64,000 nucleotides of DNA from Pseudarthrobacter siccitolerans (GTDB lineage: Bacteria; Actinomycetota; Actinomycetes; Actinomycetales; Micrococcaceae): assembly GCF_001046895.1 (NCBI RefSeq), contig NZ_CAQI01000049.1, positions 1-64,000 of the forward strand, in the 5' to 3' direction. This document shows positions 58,061 to 64,000 of the stretch, piece after piece. Positions within the stretch are counted from its first letter, which is position 1. Every line of letters begins with the position of its first letter. The position numbers and the translations under genes are program-made. Below the pieces are notes generated by a model, which worked only from the letters and a program-made list of their open reading frames with translations, was not told the origin of the DNA and did no database searches.

Positions 58061-58891
58061 CTATGCCACCGAGCCCGACTCCAGGGCGGCACGCAACTCC
58101 CGTACCGCCGTCGTTCCGCCGGCCAAGAACCACTCCAGGCCGTTCACGCGGACGGTGTCCACCGCACCGCCGGCGGCCCGGACGATCGCTTTGCCCGGGA
58201 GCCAGTCCCACTCCGGGCAGCTGTGCTGGAACCAGCATCCCAGCGCCCCGTCTGCCACACGGCCCAGGTCGCAGGAACCCGAACCGAGCATGCGCAGCGC
58301 GGCGGCGGACGTGGCGGCAGCGTGCCAGGGCATGGCACACAGCGGATCCATCAGCCAGCTCGGGTGGATGTATGTTGCGGCCCCCAGCTCCGCCACGGCG
58401 GTGCTGTTGCGCGCACCCCGGTCGTTGTGGAACACCCTGAGGGTTTCGCCGTTCAGCGTGGCCGGGCGTGCCCTGCCACCAAGCCAAAGCTTGTCCTCCT
58501 CCGGCTGGAAGATGGCTCCGAGCAGCACGTCCGAGGAATCCTTCAGGGCGATTGCCGAGCACCAATAGGTTGAGCCATGGAGGAAATTGTAGGTGCCGTC
58601 CACCGGATCAATCACCCAGGTCCGGCCGCTGGTCCCCTGGACCGACGCGCCTTCCTCGCCCAGAATGCCGTCGTCCGGCCGGCAACGCCGCAGCTGCTCC
58701 AGCACGTAGGCCTCGGCCGCGTGGTCGGCAGCTGTCACAACATCTGACACTGACGTCTTCTGTTCGGACTGCAGGCCCGCCATCCGCATCAGCAACGCCA
58801 GCTGCCCGGCTTCGCGGACCAGGGCCGCCGCCAGGTCGTAGTCGTCCAGGGAGGGGTCAAGTTCAACAGCACTGTGCCGGCCAATGGTCAT
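58061..58891 (-). CDS. Inositol-monophosphatase-family phosphatase
   Basis: A 276-residue Mg-dependent phosphatase of the IMPase/FBPase/HisN superfamily. Metal-binding motifs are intact: GILGEEGAS, the family signature WVIDPVDGTYNF, and the second signature EWDWLPGKAIVRAAGG, with SVSDVVTAADHAAE upstream. Possible substrates are inositol phosphates, histidinol phosphate, fructose-1,6-bisphosphate or 3'-phosphoadenosine phosphate; the motif set does not separate these. It stands apart from the iol cluster by 8 kb and lacks the IolR motif, so a link to inositol catabolism is unlikely. It ends 88 bases before pcrA on the same strand. Confidence 0.88.
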   Translation of the reverse strand: MTIGRHSAVELDPSLDDYDLAAALVREAGQLALLMRMAGLQSEQKTSVSDVVTAADHAAEAYVLEQLRRCRPDDGILGEEGASVQGTSGRTWVIDPVDGTYNFLHGSTYWCSAIALKDSSDVLLGAIFQPEEDKLWLGGRARPATLNGETLRVFHNDRGARNSTAVAELGAATYIHPSWLMDPLCAMPWHAAATSAAALRMLGSGSCDLGRVADGALGCWFQHSCPEWDWLPGKAIVRAAGGAVDTVRVNGLEWFLAGGTTAVRELRAALESGSVA

Positions 58892-58923
58892 GGCTTCAGT
58901 TTATGGGGCGGGATAATGGTGCC

Positions 58924-59559
58924 ATGGCCAAAACCCCTGCCCAGCGGATCAAGAAGCACGGCGCCAAGGCGGCTGTACCGCAGCACCACCTTCCGCCCGT
59001 GGTGAATCCCACCACCAGCCGCACCCCGCAGAAGGCGGAGAACAACGGCACCCTGATCCTGATCGCCGGCGTGGTGGCCAGCCTGTTCCTGTTCTGGTAC
59101 CTGCACCTGCTCACCCTGGACCAGCTGCGGCAGCTCACCGCGGGCAGCCTGGCTATGCCGGACTCGCTCATCGGCGGCTTCGATCCCGCGTACATCAGCC
59201 AGCTGCAGGCGGAGATGGATACGGATGCCCGCGGCCAGCTCAACTACGTCCACAAAACGGCCGGCACCCTGTTCCCGCTGATCTTCGGGTTCACCTGGCT
59301 GCTGTTGATCGGGACAAGCGTTGCCAGGAAGGCATTGCGCTGGGCGCTGTGGGCGCTTCCGCTGCTTTTTGTTGTGGTCCGGCTCTGGGCCAACGTGGCC
59401 ATCGACGGCGTGCTGGCGTCAGGAAACCCCGACGCCGGCCAGGTGGCCCTCGCGTCCGGCCTCACCGTAGCCGGCTGGGTCCTGCTGGTCCTGAGCCTCC
59501 TCGCCGGCGCAGCCGCCGTGCTCCTCAGGACGCGGAAGCCCAAAGCAACCGAAGCCTAG
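58924..59559 (+). CDS. Four-helix membrane protein of unknown function
   Basis: A 211-residue protein with a basic, Pro-rich cytosolic N-terminus (MAKTPAQRIKKHGAKAA) and four predicted membrane helices: LILIAGVVASLFLFWYLHLL, LFPLIFGFTWLLLIGTSVA, WALWALPLLFVVVRLWANVA and LTVAGWVLLVLSLLAGAAAV. An extracellular loop of about 60 residues lies between the first two. ATG at 58924 is the first start of the real gene; the frame is open further upstream but antisense to the phosphatase gene. It converges on the DUF998 gene with a 4-base overlap. I do not recognise a functional family. Confidence 0.75.
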   Translation: MAKTPAQRIKKHGAKAAVPQHHLPPVVNPTTSRTPQKAENNGTLILIAGVVASLFLFWYLHLLTLDQLRQLTAGSLAMPDSLIGGFDPAYISQLQAEMDTDARGQLNYVHKTAGTLFPLIFGFTWLLLIGTSVARKALRWALWALPLLFVVVRLWANVAIDGVLASGNPDAGQVALASGLTVAGWVLLVLSLLAGAAAVLLRTRKPKATEA

Positions 59560-60326
59560 AGCGGCCCCGACCCCAGCGCGGCTGCGGCGCGGACCTGTTT
59601 CCGGTGCCGGTGCACGCGCTGGGCGATGACCAGACCGGCCGCGGCCATGCCCACGGTGACCGGGTAGCCCATAAGCCGTTCCAGCGTGCCAGGTTCCGGC
59701 ACAACCATCCGGGTCAGCCCGCCGGTTACCAAGGCTGCCAGCGAAACAGCACCGCAGGCCAGGATGAACCACGCCATGGCGGTTTTCCGCAGCCAGAGGA
59801 ACCCCAGGACCAGCAGTGCCGCCGCCCCGGCGATGAAGTACATCAGGGCACCGGTGTAGTGCCAGCCGGACCCGGCGTCCTCCGGTACGAGCCCCACGAT
59901 GACAGTCCCGGCCCCGGCGGTTCCGGTCAGCAGGCGCACCCAGGCAGCCGCGAGCCACGGTCGCCGCCGCCCCGCCTGCACCCGGGCCCCGGCCAAGGCG
60001 GCCACGCACAACAAGCCCGAACTCAGCAGGATCGCGCCCAAAAGCATCCCGAGTCCCTGGACCACAAAGGAGGCGTTCATCAGCCAGTTGAGCGGCGAAC
60101 ACACCGCGCGGCCGTCAAAGACACCGCAGTGCAAGGCACCAAGGTCACTGATGTAACCCGTGCGCAGGTCGTAGGGCTGCGGGCCTGCCCAGGCCAGGAT
60201 CACGGCAGCCTCCGCCGCGAAATACTGCAGCACGCTGAGCACCGACCACGCCCCGATGTACTGCCGCGTGGAGGTGGTGTCCGGAATAACGGCAGCGGCT
60301 GACGATGTGGACGGCGCTGAACTCAT
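59556..60326 (-). CDS. DUF998 family membrane protein
   Basis: A 256-residue protein with six to seven predicted membrane helices and the DUF998 pattern: an N-terminal helix with FAAEAAVILAWAG, the loop YISDLGALHCG...VCSPLNWLMNASFV, then VIVGLVPEDAGSGWHYTGAL, which resembles the conserved H-x-x-G of the family. Function of DUF998 proteins is unknown. Two cysteines in the first loop may pair outside. It converges with the preceding membrane protein gene, and its start is near the tRNA-Arg promoter region on the other strand. Confidence 0.8.
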   Translation of the reverse strand: MSSAPSTSSAAAVIPDTTSTRQYIGAWSVLSVLQYFAAEAAVILAWAGPQPYDLRTGYISDLGALHCGVFDGRAVCSPLNWLMNASFVVQGLGMLLGAILLSSGLLCVAALAGARVQAGRRRPWLAAAWVRLLTGTAGAGTVIVGLVPEDAGSGWHYTGALMYFIAGAAALLVLGFLWLRKTAMAWFILACGAVSLAALVTGGLTRMVVPEPGTLERLMGYPVTVGMAAAGLVIAQRVHRHRKQVRAAAALGSGPL

Positions 60327-60409
60327 GCCTTGAGCGTAGTACGGCTCCGCACCTTGTATGCTTGTATCCGTGTCCAGCCCGGCCGGCCCTGCCGATCCAA
60401 CGGACGCGC

Positions 60410-60482
60410 GCCCTCGTAGCTCAGTGGATAGAGCACGGCTCTCCTAAAGCCGGTGTCGTTGGTTCGATTCCAATCGAGGGCA
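60410..60482 (+). tRNA. tRNA-Arg (anticodon CCT)
   Basis: A complete 73-base tRNA without encoded CCA. Acceptor stem GCCCTCG (60410-60416) pairs with CGAGGGC (60475-60481), discriminator A at 60482. D stem GCTC/GAGC, anticodon stem CGGCT/AGCCG with loop CTCCTAA, giving anticodon CCT for AGG codons, and T arm GTTGG-TTCGATT-CCAAT. The protein gene that follows begins one base later. Confidence 0.95.
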
Positions 60483-60483
60483 C

Positions 60484-60963
60484 TTGAACGTTCCTCCCCC
60501 GGAGTTCGAACTCCGCACCTACCTGCTGGGGCCGGGTACTGCCCGGAAACCAGGCCTGTGGACCGTCCAGCGTGACTTGCTGGACCGCGCCACCGGCACC
60601 CGCGGAACCTTCGCCGGCGTCGTCCATTTTGTTCCCGGGGACGACGGCGGCCTGACCCTTCGTGAGGAAGGCACCATGCGCTGGCCTGCTTTTACCGGCC
60701 CGGCCACCCGCGAATACGTGCTGAAATCCACGGCCCGCCCTGACACGCTGGACGTCTTCTTCCCGGACGCCCGCCCCTTCCACAGCATGAGTTTCACGCC
60801 GGCGGCGAACCTGGATCAACACTGGTGCGATCCCGACACCTACCGCGTTGCCTACACTTTCGGGGATGCCAACAGCTTCAGCTACAGCTGGGACGTCACC
60901 GGCCCGCGGAAGGACCTCCTGCTGACATCACGGCTCCTCCGGCGGCACGGGCGGGAAGAATGA
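60484..60963 (+). CDS. DUF6314 family protein
   Basis: A 159-residue soluble protein of the DUF6314 type: an early LLGPGTARKPGLWTVQRDLLD, the beta-rich middle GTFAGVVHFVPGDDGGLTLR, then DVFFPDARPFHSM, HWCDPDTYRVAY and the C-terminal SYSWDVTGPRKDLLLTSRL. These resemble a lipocalin-like barrel (inference). The only plausible start is TTG at 60484, one base after the tRNA-Arg gene, so there is no room for a normal ribosome binding site except inside the tRNA. It overlaps the Nudix gene by 4 bases and the two are coupled. Function unknown. Confidence 0.78.
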   Translation: MNVPPPEFELRTYLLGPGTARKPGLWTVQRDLLDRATGTRGTFAGVVHFVPGDDGGLTLREEGTMRWPAFTGPATREYVLKSTARPDTLDVFFPDARPFHSMSFTPAANLDQHWCDPDTYRVAYTFGDANSFSYSWDVTGPRKDLLLTSRLLRRHGREE

Positions 60964-61376
60964 AGAACCGCATCGTGGTCTCGGCCGTCTGCGTCTTTGA
61001 CAACGCCGGCCGGCTCCTGACTGTCAGGAAACGCGGGACCGCCATGTTTATGCACCCCGGCGGCAAACCCGAGGCCGGCGAAAGCGCCGTCCAGGCCGCT
61101 GCCCGGGAGCTGGCTGAGGAGGTGGGCATCATCCTTGATCCCGGCGAACTTCAGCTGATGGGCGTTTGGATCGCCGAAGCCGCCAATGAGGCAGCGACGG
61201 ATATCGAGGCGACCGTGTTTATGGCTCCGGGCACGTGGGACGCCCACCCCTCCGCCGAGATCGCGGAGATCCGGTGGCTGGACCTGGCTGCCCTGGACGG
61301 CGGCGCTGAGCTGCCCGGCGACCTTGCCCCGCTGCTGACGGACCATATCCTGCCCGAACTGGCCCGCCTGGCCTGA
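60960..61376 (+). CDS. Nudix hydrolase
   Basis: A 138-residue Nudix-fold pyrophosphatase. The Nudix box spans residues about 38-60 (GGKPEAGES ... RELAEEVGI), with the Glu residues that bind Mg intact. Preceding IVVSAVCVFDNAGRLLTVRK and following IEATVFMAPG and AEIRWLDLAAL are the usual strands. It would hydrolyse a nucleoside diphosphate-linked compound such as an oxidised dNTP or an ADP-ribose derivative. ATG at 60960 lies in an ATGA overlap with the DUF6314 gene. Confidence 0.9.
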   Translation: MKNRIVVSAVCVFDNAGRLLTVRKRGTAMFMHPGGKPEAGESAVQAAARELAEEVGIILDPGELQLMGVWIAEAANEAATDIEATVFMAPGTWDAHPSAEIAEIRWLDLAALDGGAELPGDLAPLLTDHILPELARLA

Positions 61377-61437
61377 ATGCGCGCCAGGCCCGAGGCCGCA
61401 GGCCTGACGGTCCGGTGCTGAAAAAGCCGCGGGAAAA

Positions 61438-63351
61438 CTAAAACTCCGGAACTGCTTCCTGCACCACTGCGGTGGCTTCGGCGAACTGCGTCCGGTAGAG
61501 CTCGGCATACCGGCCTTCGGCGGCCAGCAGTTCGGTGTGCGTGCCGCGCTCCACAATCCGGCCGTCTTCCACCACCAGGATCGCGTCGGCTGCACGGATG
61601 GTGGACAGCCTGTGGGCGATGACGACGGCGGTGCGCCCCTCGAGCGCCGCGCCCAGGGCCGCCTGCACGGCCGCCTCATTGGTGGAGTCCAGCGCAGCGG
61701 TCGCCTCGTCCAGGATGACAACGCGGGGCTGGGCGATGAGAAGCCGTGCGATGGTCAGCCGCTGCCGTTCCCCGCCGGAGAGCCGGTAGCCTCGTTCACC
61801 CACCATCGTGTCCAGCCCGTCAGGCAGTGACCGGATCATCGTTTCGAGCCGGGCCTGCCGGATGACCTCCCACATGTCCTCCTCGGTGGCGCCGGGCTTG
61901 GCCAGCCGGAGGTTGGAGGCAATGGTTTCGTGGAAGAGGTGTCCGTCCTGCGTCACCATGCCCAAGGTATCCCGGAGGGAATCGAAGGTGGCGTCGCGGA
62001 CATCAAGGCCGGCGCCCGCCGTGGTTCCCCCCAGGCGCACGGCGCCGGAATCGACGTCGTAAAGCCGGGCAAGCAATTGGGCAATGGTGGATTTTCCGGC
62101 GCCGGAAGAGCCCACCAGCGCCACCGTCTGCCCCGGCTCAACCCGGAAGCTGATGCCATGCAGCACCTCTTCGCCGCCGCGGGTGTCCAGCGTGGACACC
62201 TCCTCCAGCGAGGCAAGCGACACCTTGTCCGCCGAAGGGTAGGCAAAGCGGACGTCGTCGAACTCCACGGAGACCGGGCCCGGCGGAACCGGCACAGCGT
62301 CCGGCTTCTGCTGGATCAGCGGCTTGAGGTCCAGGATTTCAAAAACCCGTTCAAAACTGACCAGGGCACTCATGATTTCCACCCGGGCGTTGGACAGGGC
62401 CGTCAGCGGAGCATAGAGCCGGGTGAGCAGCAGTGCCAGCACCACCACGTCGCCGGCCGCCAGCTGCCCGGTAATGGCAAACCAGCCGCCCAGTCCGTAC
62501 ACCAGGGCCAGGGCGAGCGCGGAGACCAGCGTCAGGGCTGTCACGAAGGTGAACTGCAGCATGGCGGTGCGGACGCCGATATCCCGGACGCGGCCGGCGC
62601 GGACGGCAAATTCGCGGGACTCCTCGTCGGGCCGGCCGAAGAGCTTCACCAGCGTGGCGCCCGGGGCGGAGAACCGTTCGGTCATCTGCGTGCCCATGGC
62701 GGCGTTGTGTTCGGCGGCTTCGCGGCGCAGGTCAGCCAGCTTTGAGCCCATCCGCCGCGCAGGGATGAGGAACACCGGCAGCAGGATCATGGCCAGGACG
62801 GTTACCTGCCAGGAAGTCCCCAGCATCACCACGAGCGTGAGGATCAGCGCCACCACATTGCTGACAACCCCGGAGAGGGTGCCGGCGAAAGCGGACTGCG
62901 CGCCGATGACATCGTTGTTCAGCCTGCTGACCAGGGCGCCCGTGCGGGTCCGGGTGAAGAACGCGATAGGCATTTTCTGCACATGGTCGAAGACCTTGGT
63001 GCGCAGGTCCACGATGACGCCTTCGCCGATAGTGGAGGACAGCCAGCGGCTCACCAGCCCCAGGCCTGCTTCGGCAACAGCGACGACGGCGATCAGCACC
63101 GCGAGGCGCGCCACTTCCTCCACGCCGGCCTTGGCAACGATCGCGTCCACCACCTGCCCTGCCAGGACAGGGGTTGCCACCGCCAGGAACGCCATCACGA
63201 TGGAGAACGCCACAAAGGCCAGCAGCCTGCCGCGGTGCGGCCGCGCAAAGCCCAGGACGCGCTTCAGCGTGGCCCTGGAGAAGGGTTGGGAACCGCTTTT
63301 GGCCCGGGTGATTTTGTACAGGGAGTTCCAGGCCACCCCTTCCATGCTCAT
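61438..63351 (-). CDS. ABC exporter half-transporter, probable homodimer
   Basis: A 637-residue ABC exporter (membrane domain residues about 30-330, NBD about 375-620). Walker A is LVGSSGAGKSTIAQLL, signature RLSGGERQRLTIARL, Walker B VVILDEATAALD with the catalytic Glu, H-loop VIAHRLST. Unlike the exporter pair at 10-14 kb, all ATPase motifs are canonical, so it can work as a homodimer. A 25-residue insertion (VSLASLEEVSTLDTRGGEE) lies before the A-strand of the NBD. ATG at 63351 has GAGGAG upstream and overlaps the ABC-F stop by 4 bases. Substrate unknown; multidrug or lipid export is usual. Confidence 0.88.
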   Translation of the reverse strand: MSMEGVAWNSLYKITRAKSGSQPFSRATLKRVLGFARPHRGRLLAFVAFSIVMAFLAVATPVLAGQVVDAIVAKAGVEEVARLAVLIAVVAVAEAGLGLVSRWLSSTIGEGVIVDLRTKVFDHVQKMPIAFFTRTRTGALVSRLNNDVIGAQSAFAGTLSGVVSNVVALILTLVVMLGTSWQVTVLAMILLPVFLIPARRMGSKLADLRREAAEHNAAMGTQMTERFSAPGATLVKLFGRPDEESREFAVRAGRVRDIGVRTAMLQFTFVTALTLVSALALALVYGLGGWFAITGQLAAGDVVVLALLLTRLYAPLTALSNARVEIMSALVSFERVFEILDLKPLIQQKPDAVPVPPGPVSVEFDDVRFAYPSADKVSLASLEEVSTLDTRGGEEVLHGISFRVEPGQTVALVGSSGAGKSTIAQLLARLYDVDSGAVRLGGTTAGAGLDVRDATFDSLRDTLGMVTQDGHLFHETIASNLRLAKPGATEEDMWEVIRQARLETMIRSLPDGLDTMVGERGYRLSGGERQRLTIARLLIAQPRVVILDEATAALDSTNEAAVQAALGAALEGRTAVVIAHRLSTIRAADAILVVEDGRIVERGTHTELLAAEGRYAELYRTQFAEATAVVQEAVPEF

Positions 63352-64000
63352 TGCTGCTGCTCCTCTACCTTTCCGTTCTCGACATTCCAACGTACATCCA
63401 GCCGCACGTTTTCGAGCAGCCGCCGGTCGTGCGTGACCAGCAGCAGGGCGCCCTCGTAGCTTTCCAGCGCTTCCTCGAGCTGCTCGATGGCCGGCAGGTC
63501 GAGGTGGTTGGTTGGCTCGTCCAGGACAAGGAGATTCACCCCGCGCGCCTGCAGCAGGGCCAGGGCGGCCCGGGTGCGTTCGCCCGGGGACAGCGAATCA
63601 ATGGTCCTGGCTGTGTGGTCCGCCTTGAGGCCGAACTTGGCCAGCAGCGTCCGAACCTCCGCAGGGGTCAGGTCCACCAGGACCGTTTCCACCGCATCCG
63701 CCAGCGCAAGATGGCCGGCCAGGAGTCCGCGCGCCTGGTCGATTTCCCCGATGGCAACCGAGGCACCCATCGCAGCACTGCCGGACTCCGGCTCGATGCT
63801 GCCCAGCAAGAGGCGGAGCAGGGTGGACTTGCCGGCCCCGTTAGGGCCTGTGATGCCGATGCGCTCCCCTGCGTTGAGCTGGAGGTTCACCGGGCCCAGG
63901 GTGAAACTGCCCTGCCGCACCACTGCGTCCCGCAGGGTGGCCACCACGGAGCTGGAGCGTGGGGCCTGGCCGATGGAGAACTGGAGCTGCCATTCCTTGC
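63348..64000 (-). CDS. ABC-F family ATPase, N-terminal part outside the window
   Basis: The last 217 residues of an ABC-F protein, a soluble ribosome-associated ATPase involved in translation rescue or antibiotic resistance. The second NBD shows Walker A ITGPNGAGKSTLLRLLLG, signature SLSPGERTRAALALL and Walker B LLVLDEPTNHLDLPAIEQLE, the DEPTNHLD motif being diagnostic of ABC-F. It ends with VTHDRRLLENVRLDVRW and no C-terminal extension. The frame is open to base 64000, so the 5' half is beyond the edge. It overlaps the ABC exporter gene by 4 bases; this coupling may point to antibiotic resistance. Confidence 0.88.
   Translation of the reverse strand, partial: KEWQLQFSIGQAPRSSSVVATLRDAVVRQGSFTLGPVNLQLNAGERIGITGPNGAGKSTLLRLLLGSIEPESGSAAMGASVAIGEIDQARGLLAGHLALADAVETVLVDLTPAEVRTLLAKFGLKADHTARTIDSLSPGERTRAALALLQARGVNLLVLDEPTNHLDLPAIEQLEEALESYEGALLLVTHDRRLLENVRLDVRWNVENGKVEEQQQ

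Noticed and set aside
58061..58891. The IMPase-family gene as part of the inositol catabolic system.
   Set aside because: It is 8 kb away, on a separate unit with pcrA, lacks the IolR-type motif, and the family has several non-inositol substrates.
1..64000. CRISPR arrays, prophage, insertion sequences, rRNA operons or a replication origin.
   Set aside because: No regularly spaced repeats, transposase or integrase genes, rRNA sequence or DnaA-box cluster were found; the two DnaA-like boxes at 58016-58044 alone do not make an origin.

Overview
The window is high-GC chromosomal DNA from an actinobacterium, most likely of the Arthrobacter/Pseudarthrobacter group (Micrococcaceae). This is inferred from the strong G/C third-position bias, frequent GTG/TTG starts, ATGA-type overlaps, the actinobacterial form of the inositol genes (Cgl0159-type aldolase, GntR-type IolR) and families such as DUF6314 and PcrA with a C-terminal Tudor-like domain. 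No plasmid, phage, rRNA or CRISPR signal was seen. Genes at both edges are cut: an NCS1 permease on the left and an ABC-F ATPase on the right.

Layout. 1-5.8 kb: nucleobase permease, a flavin-binding PNPOx-like protein, an orphan Vsr endonuclease, and a two-component system with an Hpt-like protein that lacks its histidine. 5.9-9.3 kb: a McrBC-type modification-dependent restriction pair whose McrC has Asn in the catalytic D-x-K motif. 9.4-16.9 kb: a small membrane protein, a thioesterase, a heterodimeric ABC exporter, and a MarR/EmrB-type drug efflux operon. 17-23.3 kb: a probable guanidino-compound catabolic cluster (TPP decarboxylase, agmatinase-family ureohydrolase, XRE-cupin regulator, sodium symporter), interrupted by an AbiEi/DUF559-like gene bracketed by two copies of a degenerate palindromic element. 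23.4-27.2 kb: a small acidic protein, a ferritin-like/VIT1 metal transporter, a matrixin protease and a LOG-family protein.

27.3-49.9 kb is an inositol catabolic super-cluster: gntR-iolB; an eight-gene operon for a sugar/inositol ABC importer plus four Gfo/Idh/MocA dehydrogenases and a hydroxypyruvate-isomerase-like protein; an eight-gene operon iolC-iolJ-like-iolD-iolA-iolE-iolG-iolH-iolT; and a tautomerase gene. An MFS/MarR pair sits between iolB and the ABC operon. A shared ten-base motif (TGTCCTRWCA) lies in all four inositol-type promoters and resembles the Corynebacterium IolR site, so these units probably form one GntR/IolR regulon. Together they would import inositols, oxidise them to inososes, open the ring, and deliver DHAP and acetyl-CoA. 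A second palindromic repeat family (23-bp arms) occurs twice, both times beside iol genes.

50-64 kb is mostly housekeeping: ArsR-SRPBCC pair, sucCD, a lipoprotein, a glycosyltransferase, pcrA, an inositol-monophosphatase-family protein, two membrane proteins, tRNA-Arg(CCT), DUF6314 and Nudix proteins, an ABC exporter and an ABC-F ATPase. The least explained items are the two palindromic repeat families, the histidine-less Hpt protein, the McrC substitution, the tautomerase in the iol regulon, an 18-bp perfect palindrome before the ferritin/VIT gene, and paired DnaA-box-like sites upstream of pcrA.
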